Part shown: positions 1-8,443 of the stretch, piece by piece
Position numbering within the stretch: position 1 is the stretch's first letter
Layout: each line of letters begins with the position of its first letter
NCBI GenBank assembly: GCA_011046175.1
Contig: DSBB01000550.1
Location: forward strand, 1 to 11,985
Direction: 5' to 3'
From: Candidatus Hydrogenedentota bacterium
Lineage (GTDB): Bacteria > Hydrogenedentota > Hydrogenedentia > Hydrogenedentales > CAITNO01
Length of the DNA: 11,985 bases
Position numbers and translations under genes: made by a program
Notes under the pieces: generated by a model
Told to the model about the DNA's origin: nothing
The model's database searches: none
The model's input: the letters and a program-made list of their open reading frames with translations, nothing else

Positions 1-44
1 AATTTGCAAGACTACATGCAAAACCATAAAATGCAACCAAATCG

Positions 45-108
45 TTCGGGTACTTTTTTGCGTGAGGCAACGAATACCATTTCGAGTACTTTTTTGCGTG
101 AGGCAACG
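45..108. repeat. Two-copy 28-bp direct repeat, 36-bp period
   Basis: Bases 45-72 and 81-108 are the same 28-bp word with one mismatch (G/A at 49/85); the shared core begins GTACTTTTTTGCGTGAGG. An 8-bp unrelated spacer separates the copies. The repeat lies downstream of the ABC ATPase stop codon. The T6 run is on the plus strand and no stem precedes it, so it is not a terminator for the minus-strand operon. I see no other structure and no gene in 1-216. Confidence 0.85.
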
Positions 109-216
109 GGTGAATGAAAAAAGAAAAACCAGTAAGCACACCCATTGAAGGACATTGAAAAGCCCCATTCCCTATTTAGCCGTTATACTTGTTCTGGGTT
201 GCGGGCAACGTCCGTG

Positions 217-957
217 TTAGTCTTCCTGGCCGGATATGGAACCTACGCGGATGTCGAGTTCCTCGCGGTTCTGGATGCGGGAAATCTGACCGTCGGTGAT
301 CCAGATGACGCGGTCGCTGGCGGCGAGCATTTTGTGGTCGTGGGTGGCGGTGATGATCGTAACGCCCCGTTCCTCCTTCATCCGCGTAAGCAGATCAATA
401 ATTTCGCGTCCAGTTCGCAAATCCAGGTTGCCGGTGGGCTCGTCGGCAAGGATAATGGCGGGATCGTTGGCGAGGGCGCGTGCGATGGCGACGCGTTGCT
501 GCTGGCCGCCGGACATCTCGATGGGGCGGTGCGTAAGCCGGTCGCCGAGTCCCACCAACCCGAGCAGTTCCGCCGCCTTGTCCCGCGCTTCGTCGGCGCT
601 GAGTCCGGCGAATATCATGGGCAGCGACACATTTTCTATGGCGTTCATGACCGTAATCAGGTTAAAGGTCTGGAAAATGTAGCCGATTTTGCGGCAACGC
701 AACCACGCAAGTTCATAAACGCCCAGCTGCGCAATGTCCACCTCGTCAATATAGACTTCGCCCGTGGTGGGTTTGTCGAGCCCGCCCACCATATTGAAAA
801 AAGTGCTTTTGCCCGAACCGGACGGGCCCATGATGCTGATATATTCTCCGCTGTAAATGGTGCAGGTAATGCCGCGCAGGGCGTGTACTTCCTCGCTACC
901 CATAAAGTATACCTTGGTAACGTCTTGGGTATGCACTATCTCACGTCTATTTTCCAT
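217..957 (-). CDS. ABC transporter ATP-binding protein, MacB/LolD type
   Basis: This is a 246-residue cytoplasmic ATPase that would hydrolyse ATP to drive FtsX-type permeases. All expected motifs are intact: Walker A GPSGSGKST at 44-52, Q-loop Gln96 in FQTFNL, signature SGGQQ at 149-153, Walker B IILADE at 168-173 with catalytic Glu173, D-loop NLD at 177-179, and switch His206. Length and the 'GSEEVHALRG' start region fit the MacB/LolD (COG1136) group. The ATG is set by a GGAGGT Shine-Dalgarno (966-971, minus strand) 8 nt upstream, inside the end of the permease gene. The permease stop is only 4 nt away, so the two are co-translated. The partners are probably the small FtsX permease (962-1654) and the FtsX half of the giant protein (3785-8443). 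The family is certain; the substrate (lipoprotein, lipid, peptide or mechanical signalling) cannot be read from the ATPase. No clear terminator follows. Confidence 0.96.
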   Translation of the reverse strand: MENRREIVHTQDVTKVYFMGSEEVHALRGITCTIYSGEYISIMGPSGSGKSTFFNMVGGLDKPTTGEVYIDEVDIAQLGVYELAWLRCRKIGYIFQTFNLITVMNAIENVSLPMIFAGLSADEARDKAAELLGLVGLGDRLTHRPIEMSGGQQQRVAIARALANDPAIILADEPTGNLDLRTGREIIDLLTRMKEERGVTIITATHDHKMLAASDRVIWITDGQISRIQNREELDIRVGSISGQED

Positions 958-961
958 TTTA

Positions 962-1654
962 TCAAACCTCCACGCGCATGGCGTCCACAGGTTTCATTTT
1001 TGCCGCCGCCCAGGTCGGATATACGGCGGCAAGCACTGTAAGCAGCGTTCCGCCGGCCACCGCCAGAGGAACGCTCAGCGACAACGTGCGCAACAAAAGC
1101 GCAAGGGACACATATTCCACTTCCAACACCATGGTGAGCTGCGCCACCATAAGCAGGCAACCCGCCGCAGCGCCGAGCATGCTGCCCACAAGGCCCACAA
1201 ACACGCTTTCGATGAGAAACAGGCGAATAATGAATCCGTCCAACGCGCCCAAACATTTTAATGTGCCGATTTCCTGAAATCGCTCTGTTACGCTCATGTA
1301 CATGGTGTTGCACACGCCCACAAAGCAAAGCATGCCCGACAGGAAAAGCAGCCAGACGGTGCGGTCGCGCTGGTGCTTCTCAGCGGCCTCGCCGTGAGTC
1401 AGCAGGTTGGCGCGCTCCAACGCCGCGCGCACGGGCACGTCTTCGCTGCGGCGCAATTCGGCAAGCACGGACTGATAGGCCAGCGTGGACACAAAGAACG
1501 CCACAACCACGCCGATGCTGACAAAAATCAACAGGAACCGCCCCCGGCGATTAAGCACATTGCGCCAGCATATCTCCGCCGCCCGGTTCCAGGGCAGTAT
1601 CAGGCGGCGCGTCGAGGCATCCTCGGCAAAAAGGGCATGCTTTTGCGATGTCAT
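962..1654 (-). CDS. Minimal FtsX-type ABC permease (no large periplasmic domain)
   Basis: This is a 230-residue inner-membrane permease of the FtsX/MacB (type VII ABC) fold. Predicted helices are TM1 at about 40-61, TM2 at 99-119, TM3 at 140-165 and TM4 at 188-212. The cytoplasmic coupling segment ERFQEIGTLKCLGA after TM2 and the terminal YPTWAAAKMKPVDAMR are hallmarks of the family. MacB and LolC/E permeases carry a domain of about 200 residues between TM1 and TM2; here the linker is only about 37 residues, so this is a pared-down subunit. The ATG is preceded by AGGAG (1664-1668), which overlaps the TAG stop of the OPT-like gene. The linker has no frameshift scar, and the frame is open and uniform in composition, so I read the shortness as native. 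It probably pairs with the giant permease upstream in the operon to form a heterodimer served by the adjacent ATPase. Confidence 0.93.
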   Translation of the reverse strand: MTSQKHALFAEDASTRRLILPWNRAAEICWRNVLNRRGRFLLIFVSIGVVVAFFVSTLAYQSVLAELRRSEDVPVRAALERANLLTHGEAAEKHQRDRTVWLLFLSGMLCFVGVCNTMYMSVTERFQEIGTLKCLGALDGFIIRLFLIESVFVGLVGSMLGAAAGCLLMVAQLTMVLEVEYVSLALLLRTLSLSVPLAVAGGTLLTVLAAVYPTWAAAKMKPVDAMRVEV

Positions 1655-1666
1655 AATTCAGAACTC

Positions 1667-3784
1667 CTAAAACGGCAGCGCCCGTGTACACTGGGCGATG
1701 AGCGCGAGCGCGGCGGCGACCATGCCCGCCAGTCCCATGCCGCACGAAAAACCGGCGGCCAGCACGGGTACGCTGCGATACCATTGTTGCTCCGGGAATT
1801 TCTTGCTGAAATAGTAGCGGCTCGCGCACGCGCCGAGCAGCATGGGCAGGGCGATATGCAACGGCTGGCCGATGCCGCCGACCATGCCGTAGAAAAAGAC
1901 CACCGGCATCTTGAACAACGCCAACACGCCGTACAGGCACAAACCGAACACGCACGCGCCGGCGATAATGCTTGGCTTCAACGCCTGCAACAGCAGCGAA
2001 TCTTCCGTCACGTTGGCTGTAAAGATAAGATACGCCTGCCGCGCCGCCACCGGCCAGGTGCGCGCCACAAAGGGAAACTGGTCTGACGGTATCTGGTTCA
2101 TTTTCCAGAAAAACCACCAGAACAGGAAACTCGTGGAAAACACAATGGGCAGCATGATCAGCTCGGCCTTGATAATCGAAGTAAATCTTGTGCGGGTCAG
2201 CTCGAGTTCGCGAAAACGTTGCGCCGACGGCCCTACATCCAGCAGCGGGATGGTGGGAACGAACCAGATGTCAACGCCTTTATAGCCGCTGGCGATAAAG
2301 GCCGTCTCGCGCAGATAGGGCATGATCAAGCCCTGGCCGGTAAGCCCGAACAAACGCGCCGAAATATAAGAATGGACGGGCGTCCAAAGAAAAGCGAAGA
2401 CCAGGAATATCCAGACAGGGAAACCGGGAACCAGACGGTGCGACACATAGGTAAAGCCCAGCATGGCCAACAGGAACAGTCCGCCCGCCGCCCAGAGCGG
2501 AAAGTCGCCGCGCTCGCGGCTGGGACGCCGGTAAGGCGGCTCGTCCGGCCCCATGTTTCGCGCCGCTTCCTCTTCTTCGCGGGCGCGGCGCAATGCCTCT
2601 TTGTCGGCGCGCAGGGTGCTGATGACGTTTGCCGCCACAAAACGGACGCCTATAACTGCCACTGCCAGCGCCATGCCGATGGTAACGCTCATCCAGAAAT
2701 CAAAGGAAAGAATCAACTGGTTCACCAACAAGCCGTTGCCGGGCGACCAGTGCTCGAACACGCCCAGTCTGTGCAAAATCGGGTTGCCAATGACACTGGT
2801 GAGCAATACGCTTGTTACGATGCCCAGCACCAGCTTGAACGGCAGGATCATGCCCGCCATGAATCCGACCGCGTCGAAACTGATCGAGATTAGGCTGGCA
2901 GGCATGAAACTCTCAACGTTCCGGGTGAAATCAATAAAGGGGATGGGCAGGATCATGAGGGGTTTGGTCATAAACAGCCCTGTTGTCACGGGCACCATCA
3001 CATACACCGCACCGAACACAATGCCCAGAGTGGCGCCGATACTGAACACCTCCCAGCGCCAGGAACGCTTGCCCGCCCGCGCCGTTTCATCGCGGTCTGT
3101 CGCTTCCGAAAGCGCCGTGGCGCCCTGCGCGGCAATAGGCGCAAGCGGGAACGGAAGCCGCTCGCGGTCCGACGTGATTCGGAAGAGAATGTACCCCAAC
3201 CCGAACCAAGCAAGCCGTCCGAAAATATAACCAAAAGAAATGAGCAGAATCGGCGACAGGAAACCCCGCGATTGCGACCACCACCAGTCAGGATGGGCAA
3301 GGTTGCGCTCCAGTATGGCCGGCGAATCCGCCCCGGGAACCACCCAGTCCGGAATTTGATCGGCAATGCCCACCGTTTGCGGCGACTGAAGCAGATACTG
3401 GTTCCAGATCGTCAGCGCAATAGGACCGCCCGAAAGGGCAAGATGCATCAGCGTCACGGCGGCAACTGACGAGGCCACATAAAAGAGGACATACACTTCC
3501 TGGCGTTTCAACTGGGTGAAACTTCTCCGGGCGATTTCGGTAAACAGAATGATGGTCACCCATTCGGCGGCGCCGCCCAGCGCCTGCCCGGCGACCAGCC
3601 CCAAGTACACCGCGCTCGGCATCATCACCACGGCAACGAACAATGCCCCAAGCAGGGTGCGGCTCGAAAAGCCGTCCACATACGGCCCCTGCTCCAGCGT
3701 CTTGTCCGCCGTGGCAATGACATACTCTTTCATGAACTGTTCTTGAACAGTCGGTTTGCTCGTATCTTTTTCCTTTTTAGACAC
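1667..3784 (-). CDS. OPT-like oligopeptide-transporter-family membrane protein
   Basis: This is a 705-residue polytopic membrane protein with roughly 14-16 hydrophobic segments. It resembles proteins annotated as OPT-like 'peptide transporter' in Planctomycetota-like genomes. Visible signatures are the N-terminal 'SSRTLLGALFVAVVM' helix, a conserved ERLPFPLAPIAAQG segment (208-221) after a pore-like helix, a charged cytoplasmic linker (about 392-427), and a final PVLAAGFSCGMGLAGM helix (673-688). OPT proteins are secondary importers of peptides or metal chelates; substrate and direction here are inferred only. The start is GTG, directly abutting the TAG of the upstream gene (0 nt). A GAGG about 9 nt upstream supports it, and the next in-frame Met is residue 18. 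It shares the 'E-x-L-x-FP' element and the C-terminal layout with the DUF6785-type protein at 8562-10562, so the two look like distant paralogues. Its position inside an ABC operon next to a peptidase-like ectodomain suggests shared peptide-related physiology. Confidence 0.85.
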   Translation of the reverse strand: MSKKEKDTSKPTVQEQFMKEYVIATADKTLEQGPYVDGFSSRTLLGALFVAVVMMPSAVYLGLVAGQALGGAAEWVTIILFTEIARRSFTQLKRQEVYVLFYVASSVAAVTLMHLALSGGPIALTIWNQYLLQSPQTVGIADQIPDWVVPGADSPAILERNLAHPDWWWSQSRGFLSPILLISFGYIFGRLAWFGLGYILFRITSDRERLPFPLAPIAAQGATALSEATDRDETARAGKRSWRWEVFSIGATLGIVFGAVYVMVPVTTGLFMTKPLMILPIPFIDFTRNVESFMPASLISISFDAVGFMAGMILPFKLVLGIVTSVLLTSVIGNPILHRLGVFEHWSPGNGLLVNQLILSFDFWMSVTIGMALAVAVIGVRFVAANVISTLRADKEALRRAREEEEAARNMGPDEPPYRRPSRERGDFPLWAAGGLFLLAMLGFTYVSHRLVPGFPVWIFLVFAFLWTPVHSYISARLFGLTGQGLIMPYLRETAFIASGYKGVDIWFVPTIPLLDVGPSAQRFRELELTRTRFTSIIKAELIMLPIVFSTSFLFWWFFWKMNQIPSDQFPFVARTWPVAARQAYLIFTANVTEDSLLLQALKPSIIAGACVFGLCLYGVLALFKMPVVFFYGMVGGIGQPLHIALPMLLGACASRYYFSKKFPEQQWYRSVPVLAAGFSCGMGLAGMVAAALALIAQCTRALPF

Positions 3785-6700
3785 CTATATTGCCTCGCTA
3801 TCGTCGCAGCCAAACAATTCACCGGCGGCGCGCGCATATTTTCGATGGTCTTCCGGAGTTAGAATACGCCACATCAGCAGTTGCTTGCGCAGCGCGAGAA
3901 TAAACCACGGCGTGAGACGACGCCAGTTTTGCTGATCGCCGCTTTGCCGCACCGCCGTGAGATGATATTGATACACGCCCCGTTCGGGGCGATACACAAT
4001 GCGTAATGTCGCGTTATGACTGATGCCCAAGTCAAATGGCGCAAGCCACGCGCGGAATGCCAATGCAGGCGCATACGCGTCGTCACCGGCGGCCGGTTCC
4101 AAGAAGCCGCGCAGGTCGTCCACCGCCAGTCTGCCCACGGTTACCCCCTGAATGCTGTCCAGCCACTCCGCCATATACGACTGCATCGCAAAGAGGCTGC
4201 CCCGTGTCGCCACAAAGGGAAGATACATGCTGATGGTGTCGCCGCCGCTTACGCCGTCTTCTTCTATGCCTTCCAATGTGCCCCGCTGTTCGGGAACGGC
4301 GGCAAGGAACGCCTGACGCATGGGGTAGAGCGTGGACGCCAGCACGATGCTCATGGTCAACAAGGTCACGAACACCGTTGCGCCTGCGGAGTAGTTCAAA
4401 CTCAAACCCGCAAGCATGCCGGTCATGAGCAGTATCCGCGAGACCATCTGCCCGAGGAGATAGCCTGTTGCCGCGCCGAGAATGGCGTACACGGCGGACT
4501 CGGCCAGAAACAACGATGACACGTTGGTGGGGGAAAGGCCGACGGAATTATAGACGAAAATCTCGCGCTTGCGCTCGTACACGGAACCAAGCATCGTGCC
4601 AAGCACCATGATAAAGCCCAACAACACGGGGATGATGATTTGGCCCGCCGCGGTCAGGCGGCTTCTGCTCAAGGCGGCATATAACGTCACGTTGTCACCG
4701 TCGCCGGCCAGAATGGTCATGTTGGAACGGCGCGCATAATTGGCGGCTTCCGTATCCGGGGTGGCGCCGTCGGGCATGCGTATGGCAACACTGCGGATGG
4801 CGCCGCCAAGCCGCCGCGCAAAGCGGAACGGCACAAAAACCACTTGGTTGGAGGGCCAGTGGATGTATTCTTTGAGTGTATACACCTTGTCTTCTTCGGA
4901 TTTCTGCGCGTCCATTAACATTTGTTGCACAAAATTCACGGGAGTCAAAGGTTCGCCGTCCAAGTCGCGCAGATCATCGAAAGCCGCCGAATCTGCAATC
5001 CCTATCAGCTCCAGTTTCTCGCCGAAGACCCGGATCATGCGTCCAATATCGGTCTCATCCATGCCTAGGTTTATCGCCACATGGTCGGGTAAAATCACGC
5101 TTAACTCATCATCTTCTTTGAACCAACGGCCGGCGATTAGGGTGTTGTCCGCCCCGGTTACGGACGCTTCGCATGGCTCGAAGCCAACCAGCGACACCGC
5201 CGTGAATGTTCGTTCGAGCGCCTCGGAATAGGGCAGATCACTTATGTCGTCAGGCGACAAATCAATTTGTGACAGGTTGCCCGCATGGTCGGAAAAATAC
5301 CATGCCCGGCCCGCCACCACCGCTCCGGCCTCAGCGTCTTTTGAATAAGCGCGTTTTAGCGATTCATAAAGCGGCGTGGGCATGGGTTGCCAGGCGCGGT
5401 CGCGCGTCATCAAGCCCACATACTCCGGCTTGCCCAACGGATGGCGCAACCGTGATATGCTCACCTCCGGAACTATCGAGGTGAACGAAAGGAGCGTAAA
5501 AGTGACCAGCACAATCGTCGTGCCGGTGAGAAAGGCGCGTTGCGGACGGCGGCGTATGTTGGCGATACCGAGGTCAATGGCGCGAACCGCCACATTACTC
5601 AGAGCCACCGTATCCTCATGGATACCGGTCAGGGCGTGTTTGCGTTCCATGAGCATGCCGTCAAATTTGCCGAGGATGAGGACGCTCACCGCCACTGCCA
5701 GGGCGAGAATGACAAAAGCGATAAGCACCAGCATGGGCGTAAGCGTGAACCGAAACGCCGGGTGGATGACCGCCAACACAAAGAAACTCGCGGAAAAAAT
5801 AACGGCCATGCCGGCAATGCGCCTTTTGATGGTGCCGCCGTTCAGCGCGAGCCGTTCCAGGCAATAAGCGAAAGGAAGCAGCAGGATTAGGTAAAACAGC
5901 ACGCCGCGGATCATGTTGTTTGCCATGGCCAGCAGTTCGCTGTACGCCTTGCTTTCCAATGCCCACCCCCGTTCCGCCGCGAGACGATAGCGTGAATAGT
6001 CATTGGCGGCAAGGGCTTGTTCCGCTTCGTCCAGATAGTGGGAGGCCTCGTGATGCATCGCCAAGACGCGGGGGTTGGTGATGCCCTGCGACTCGAACTG
6101 TTCGAGACGATAAGCGTCGAGATGCCGCATGTTGCGCGCGCCCTGCAATACCCATGACGGAATACTCTCCAGTTCGCTCAGGACGTATCCCGCGCCGACG
6201 GGGTCTTCCGCCGAATTATTTATCAGGATAAGGCGCTTTTCCTGCATGCCGAAACCCAATGTCAGCCGTACGCGCAGCGTCGGGTCCGCCCAAATGCTGA
6301 TGCAGTTCTCCTCCGGATCGCCGCGCCAGCTGTCGCTGTAACTCGTGCCCCATTGGAAAGGGGGGCTTTCAGTGGAGGCATCGAGAATCTGGATGTCCGT
6401 CAGGCTGATAAAGCCCTGCGGTTCGGTTAATCCGTAAAGCGTGATTGGACGGCATGGAAACGCCACCAGATTAAGGTGTTCCACCTGCTTTCTCATGGCA
6501 ATTTGAAAGGCGAACTCTTCCGGACGCGCCTTGTCCGCGCCATAAATGACGCCCCCGTCAAGCGGCGGCGCCGCCACCGGCCCTTTATCCGATCTGCCTC
6601 GGTTTACCACCTTGACGTATTCTTCCATCGCTTCGGAATTTTCAGCGGCGAAACGTTCTGTGGCAAGGCCGTAGGCTTCGAAATAGACGTTCATGAATTG

Positions 6701-8443
6701 CCCGTTCATGGTGGCGTCAATCATGCCGTCAAATTCAAAATAACCGTTATTGTCGGTCAACACCATCGGCACGCCACGCGTACCCAGCAGATGCTTGTCG
6801 GCGCGGAAAGTCTTGTAGGTAACCGCCGCGCCGCGGATGGGGCGATTCGGCGTGTAGTCCTTTTCCTGATGCAGCCAGACCACGCGCCCCGCCACCTTGG
6901 ACATCTTGTTGTCCCACTCAGCGCCGGCGAAAGGACCGCTCCAGTAGACGAAGGCCAGCGCCAGTCGCGCCAGTCCCACGCGCTCGCCCGGCTCGTGCCT
7001 GATTTGCCGCGCGAACATGTCCAAATGAAGCCTCTCCGGCAGATCATGGGGCGTATCCACATAACGCCTCTCATCATTGATGGTGCTCAGCGTAACGGCG
7101 GGCAAGCCCGCGACATTCGGGATTTCACTTGCAAAGGGCGCCTGATAAGGGAAATACGTCCACCAACCGCGGCCAAGGGTCATGTTGATGCAATCCACAA
7201 AGGGGGTCTTTGTGTGGATGGACAAATCAGGATGATTGGTCATGAAACTGCGGGCGAATTCGTCAAGCCGCATGGCCAGCATGCTGAACTTGGGGCGCAG
7301 GATATGTTCATACTGGCTGCGGAACCGTCCCATGGCAAAAATACCCATACGGTCCGACTGGGTGGACAAATCAAGCCCGACGAACACGCCCGGACGCCCC
7401 ATCCGCGCAAGCAACGAATCTTCTAATTCCGTGGAAAAACCGCGATCGAGGCCGTCGCTCAGCAGGCGCGTAAAGTGGGTCATCCCCTGCATGGCCTCGC
7501 CGTGCGCCCCCGCAAACAACAGATACACCGGGCGGCGCGGCGTCTCAGGAAGGCGCTTCAGGAACCGCGCCAATTCGATAAGTGTTGCGGGGCCCGTGGC
7601 TTGTTCAGCGCCGGGCGCGAGCGTCGGCACAACGCTGATGCTGTCGTAATAGGCATGAAAGATGACAGGGGTGGCGTCCGCCCGCGCGCCGTCGTTCAAC
7701 TTGACAAAAAGGTTATGCGCCGCCACCGGCTGCCAGTCCATTTTACAATACACCCGCGCCGGGGTGGATGCGGCGGCGTTAAGCAGCACATCCAGCGCGG
7801 GCTGATCCGCCTCGGTCACATAGAAACGGGGCACATTGGCGGGCACGGTCAGGAACTTCTTGCGCGCCTGCGCGCCGGTGCCCCTGTCCGTGCCGCGAAA
7901 CAGCGCCGCCTTGCCGCCGAACTCCTGAATGCTCAGCCATTCCGTGTCCGTATCCCAGTCAATGACGACAATGGCGTCATGCAGGGGCAGGCCGTTCATC
8001 TCCGCTTCCGTGCCGCGGCCTATGTCCACAAGCGGCCCCGTCAATCCTTCGGGCGGCGTCTGGCTTGTGCGCGCCAAGTTCGGCCACAGCGGGTGGAGCG
8101 GGACGCGCACGGCGCCTTCTGCCGTGCGCCCCTCGAGCCATGCGGTTTCCACCACGGGAACCGCCGTCTCAAAGGGTTGTTGTTCCATTTCTGTAATGCC
8201 CGCAGACCGGAGTTGTTCTTCAATATAGGCAAGCGCCGCGTCCGCACCGTAGCCGGTCATGCGTGAATCGTGACGGGTCAACGCCTCGATATGCTCCTGT
8301 ATACGGGAGATGCTGAGGTCTTCCACGCCGGAAAAGTCCGGGATTTGAATCACCAGCGGGCTGGGACGCCCCACGTATGCCGCCACGAGGACGGTCAGCG
8401 CAACGCAGAGGAGAGCGAAAAATGGCCACAAAAGACGCTTCAT
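3785..8443 (-). CDS. Giant fusion: degenerate M28 peptidase-like ectodomain plus FtsX/MacB-type ABC permease
   Basis: This is a 1552-residue membrane protein. The order is: N-terminal anchor (about 5-23); M28 aminopeptidase-like domain (about 40-500) with a protease-associated-like insert (about 130-235); carboxypeptidase-regulatory-like beta domain (about 516-600); a further external region to about 840; three helices (844-863, 873-893, 901-924); an FtsX permease with TM1 970-992, MacB-like external domain 993-1264 and TMs at about 1265-1288, 1305-1330 and 1350-1376; then a soluble tail of about 170 residues. Helix count puts the peptidase-like and MacB-like parts outside and the coupling segment ERKREIFVYNSVGLS (1290-1304) inside. 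M28 active-site positions are mostly lost: HYD reads YYD (265-267, stray His263), the bridging Asp is missing in PGAEQATG (277-284), the catalytic EE reads His314-Gly315, and the final zinc His is absent in YVDTPHD (461-467); Asp358 remains. Catalysis is therefore unlikely, and a binding role like nicastrin is inferred. GGAGG lies 7 nt before the ATG. Confidence 0.9.
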   Translation of the reverse strand: MKRLLWPFFALLCVALTVLVAAYVGRPSPLVIQIPDFSGVEDLSISRIQEHIEALTRHDSRMTGYGADAALAYIEEQLRSAGITEMEQQPFETAVPVVETAWLEGRTAEGAVRVPLHPLWPNLARTSQTPPEGLTGPLVDIGRGTEAEMNGLPLHDAIVVIDWDTDTEWLSIQEFGGKAALFRGTDRGTGAQARKKFLTVPANVPRFYVTEADQPALDVLLNAAASTPARVYCKMDWQPVAAHNLFVKLNDGARADATPVIFHAYYDSISVVPTLAPGAEQATGPATLIELARFLKRLPETPRRPVYLLFAGAHGEAMQGMTHFTRLLSDGLDRGFSTELEDSLLARMGRPGVFVGLDLSTQSDRMGIFAMGRFRSQYEHILRPKFSMLAMRLDEFARSFMTNHPDLSIHTKTPFVDCINMTLGRGWWTYFPYQAPFASEIPNVAGLPAVTLSTINDERRYVDTPHDLPERLHLDMFARQIRHEPGERVGLARLALAFVYWSGPFAGAEWDNKMSKVAGRVVWLHQEKDYTPNRPIRGAAVTYKTFRADKHLLGTRGVPMVLTDNNGYFEFDGMIDATMNGQFMNVYFEAYGLATERFAAENSEAMEEYVKVVNRGRSDKGPVAAPPLDGGVIYGADKARPEEFAFQIAMRKQVEHLNLVAFPCRPITLYGLTEPQGFISLTDIQILDASTESPPFQWGTSYSDSWRGDPEENCISIWADPTLRVRLTLGFGMQEKRLILINNSAEDPVGAGYVLSELESIPSWVLQGARNMRHLDAYRLEQFESQGITNPRVLAMHHEASHYLDEAEQALAANDYSRYRLAAERGWALESKAYSELLAMANNMIRGVLFYLILLLPFAYCLERLALNGGTIKRRIAGMAVIFSASFFVLAVIHPAFRFTLTPMLVLIAFVILALAVAVSVLILGKFDGMLMERKHALTGIHEDTVALSNVAVRAIDLGIANIRRRPQRAFLTGTTIVLVTFTLLSFTSIVPEVSISRLRHPLGKPEYVGLMTRDRAWQPMPTPLYESLKRAYSKDAEAGAVVAGRAWYFSDHAGNLSQIDLSPDDISDLPYSEALERTFTAVSLVGFEPCEASVTGADNTLIAGRWFKEDDELSVILPDHVAINLGMDETDIGRMIRVFGEKLELIGIADSAAFDDLRDLDGEPLTPVNFVQQMLMDAQKSEEDKVYTLKEYIHWPSNQVVFVPFRFARRLGGAIRSVAIRMPDGATPDTEAANYARRSNMTILAGDGDNVTLYAALSRSRLTAAGQIIIPVLLGFIMVLGTMLGSVYERKREIFVYNSVGLSPTNVSSLFLAESAVYAILGAATGYLLGQMVSRILLMTGMLAGLSLNYSAGATVFVTLLTMSIVLASTLYPMRQAFLAAVPEQRGTLEGIEEDGVSGGDTISMYLPFVATRGSLFAMQSYMAEWLDSIQGVTVGRLAVDDLRGFLEPAAGDDAYAPALAFRAWLAPFDLGISHNATLRIVYRPERGVYQYHLTAVRQSGDQQNWRRLTPWFILALRKQLLMWRILTPEDHRKYARAAGELFGCDDSEAI

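Noticed and set aside
45..108. Possible CRISPR array
   Set aside because: There are only two repeat copies with an 8-bp spacer and no cas genes, so it does not fit a CRISPR array.
100..216. Terminator for the operon after the ABC ATPase
   Set aside because: GTTG/CAAC beside the stop codon gives only a 4-bp stem, and the T-rich stretch (about 113-133 read on the minus strand) is not preceded by a stable hairpin.
145..1041. Plus-strand open frame of 298 codons antisense to the ABC ATPase
   Set aside because: All ATPase motifs are intact on the minus strand; the plus-strand product has no sensible family features.
6476..7426. Plus-strand open frame of 316 codons antisense to the M28-like region
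   Set aside because: It is a shadow of the giant gene: no recognisable motif, no good ribosome-binding site, and the minus strand has clear domain matches throughout.
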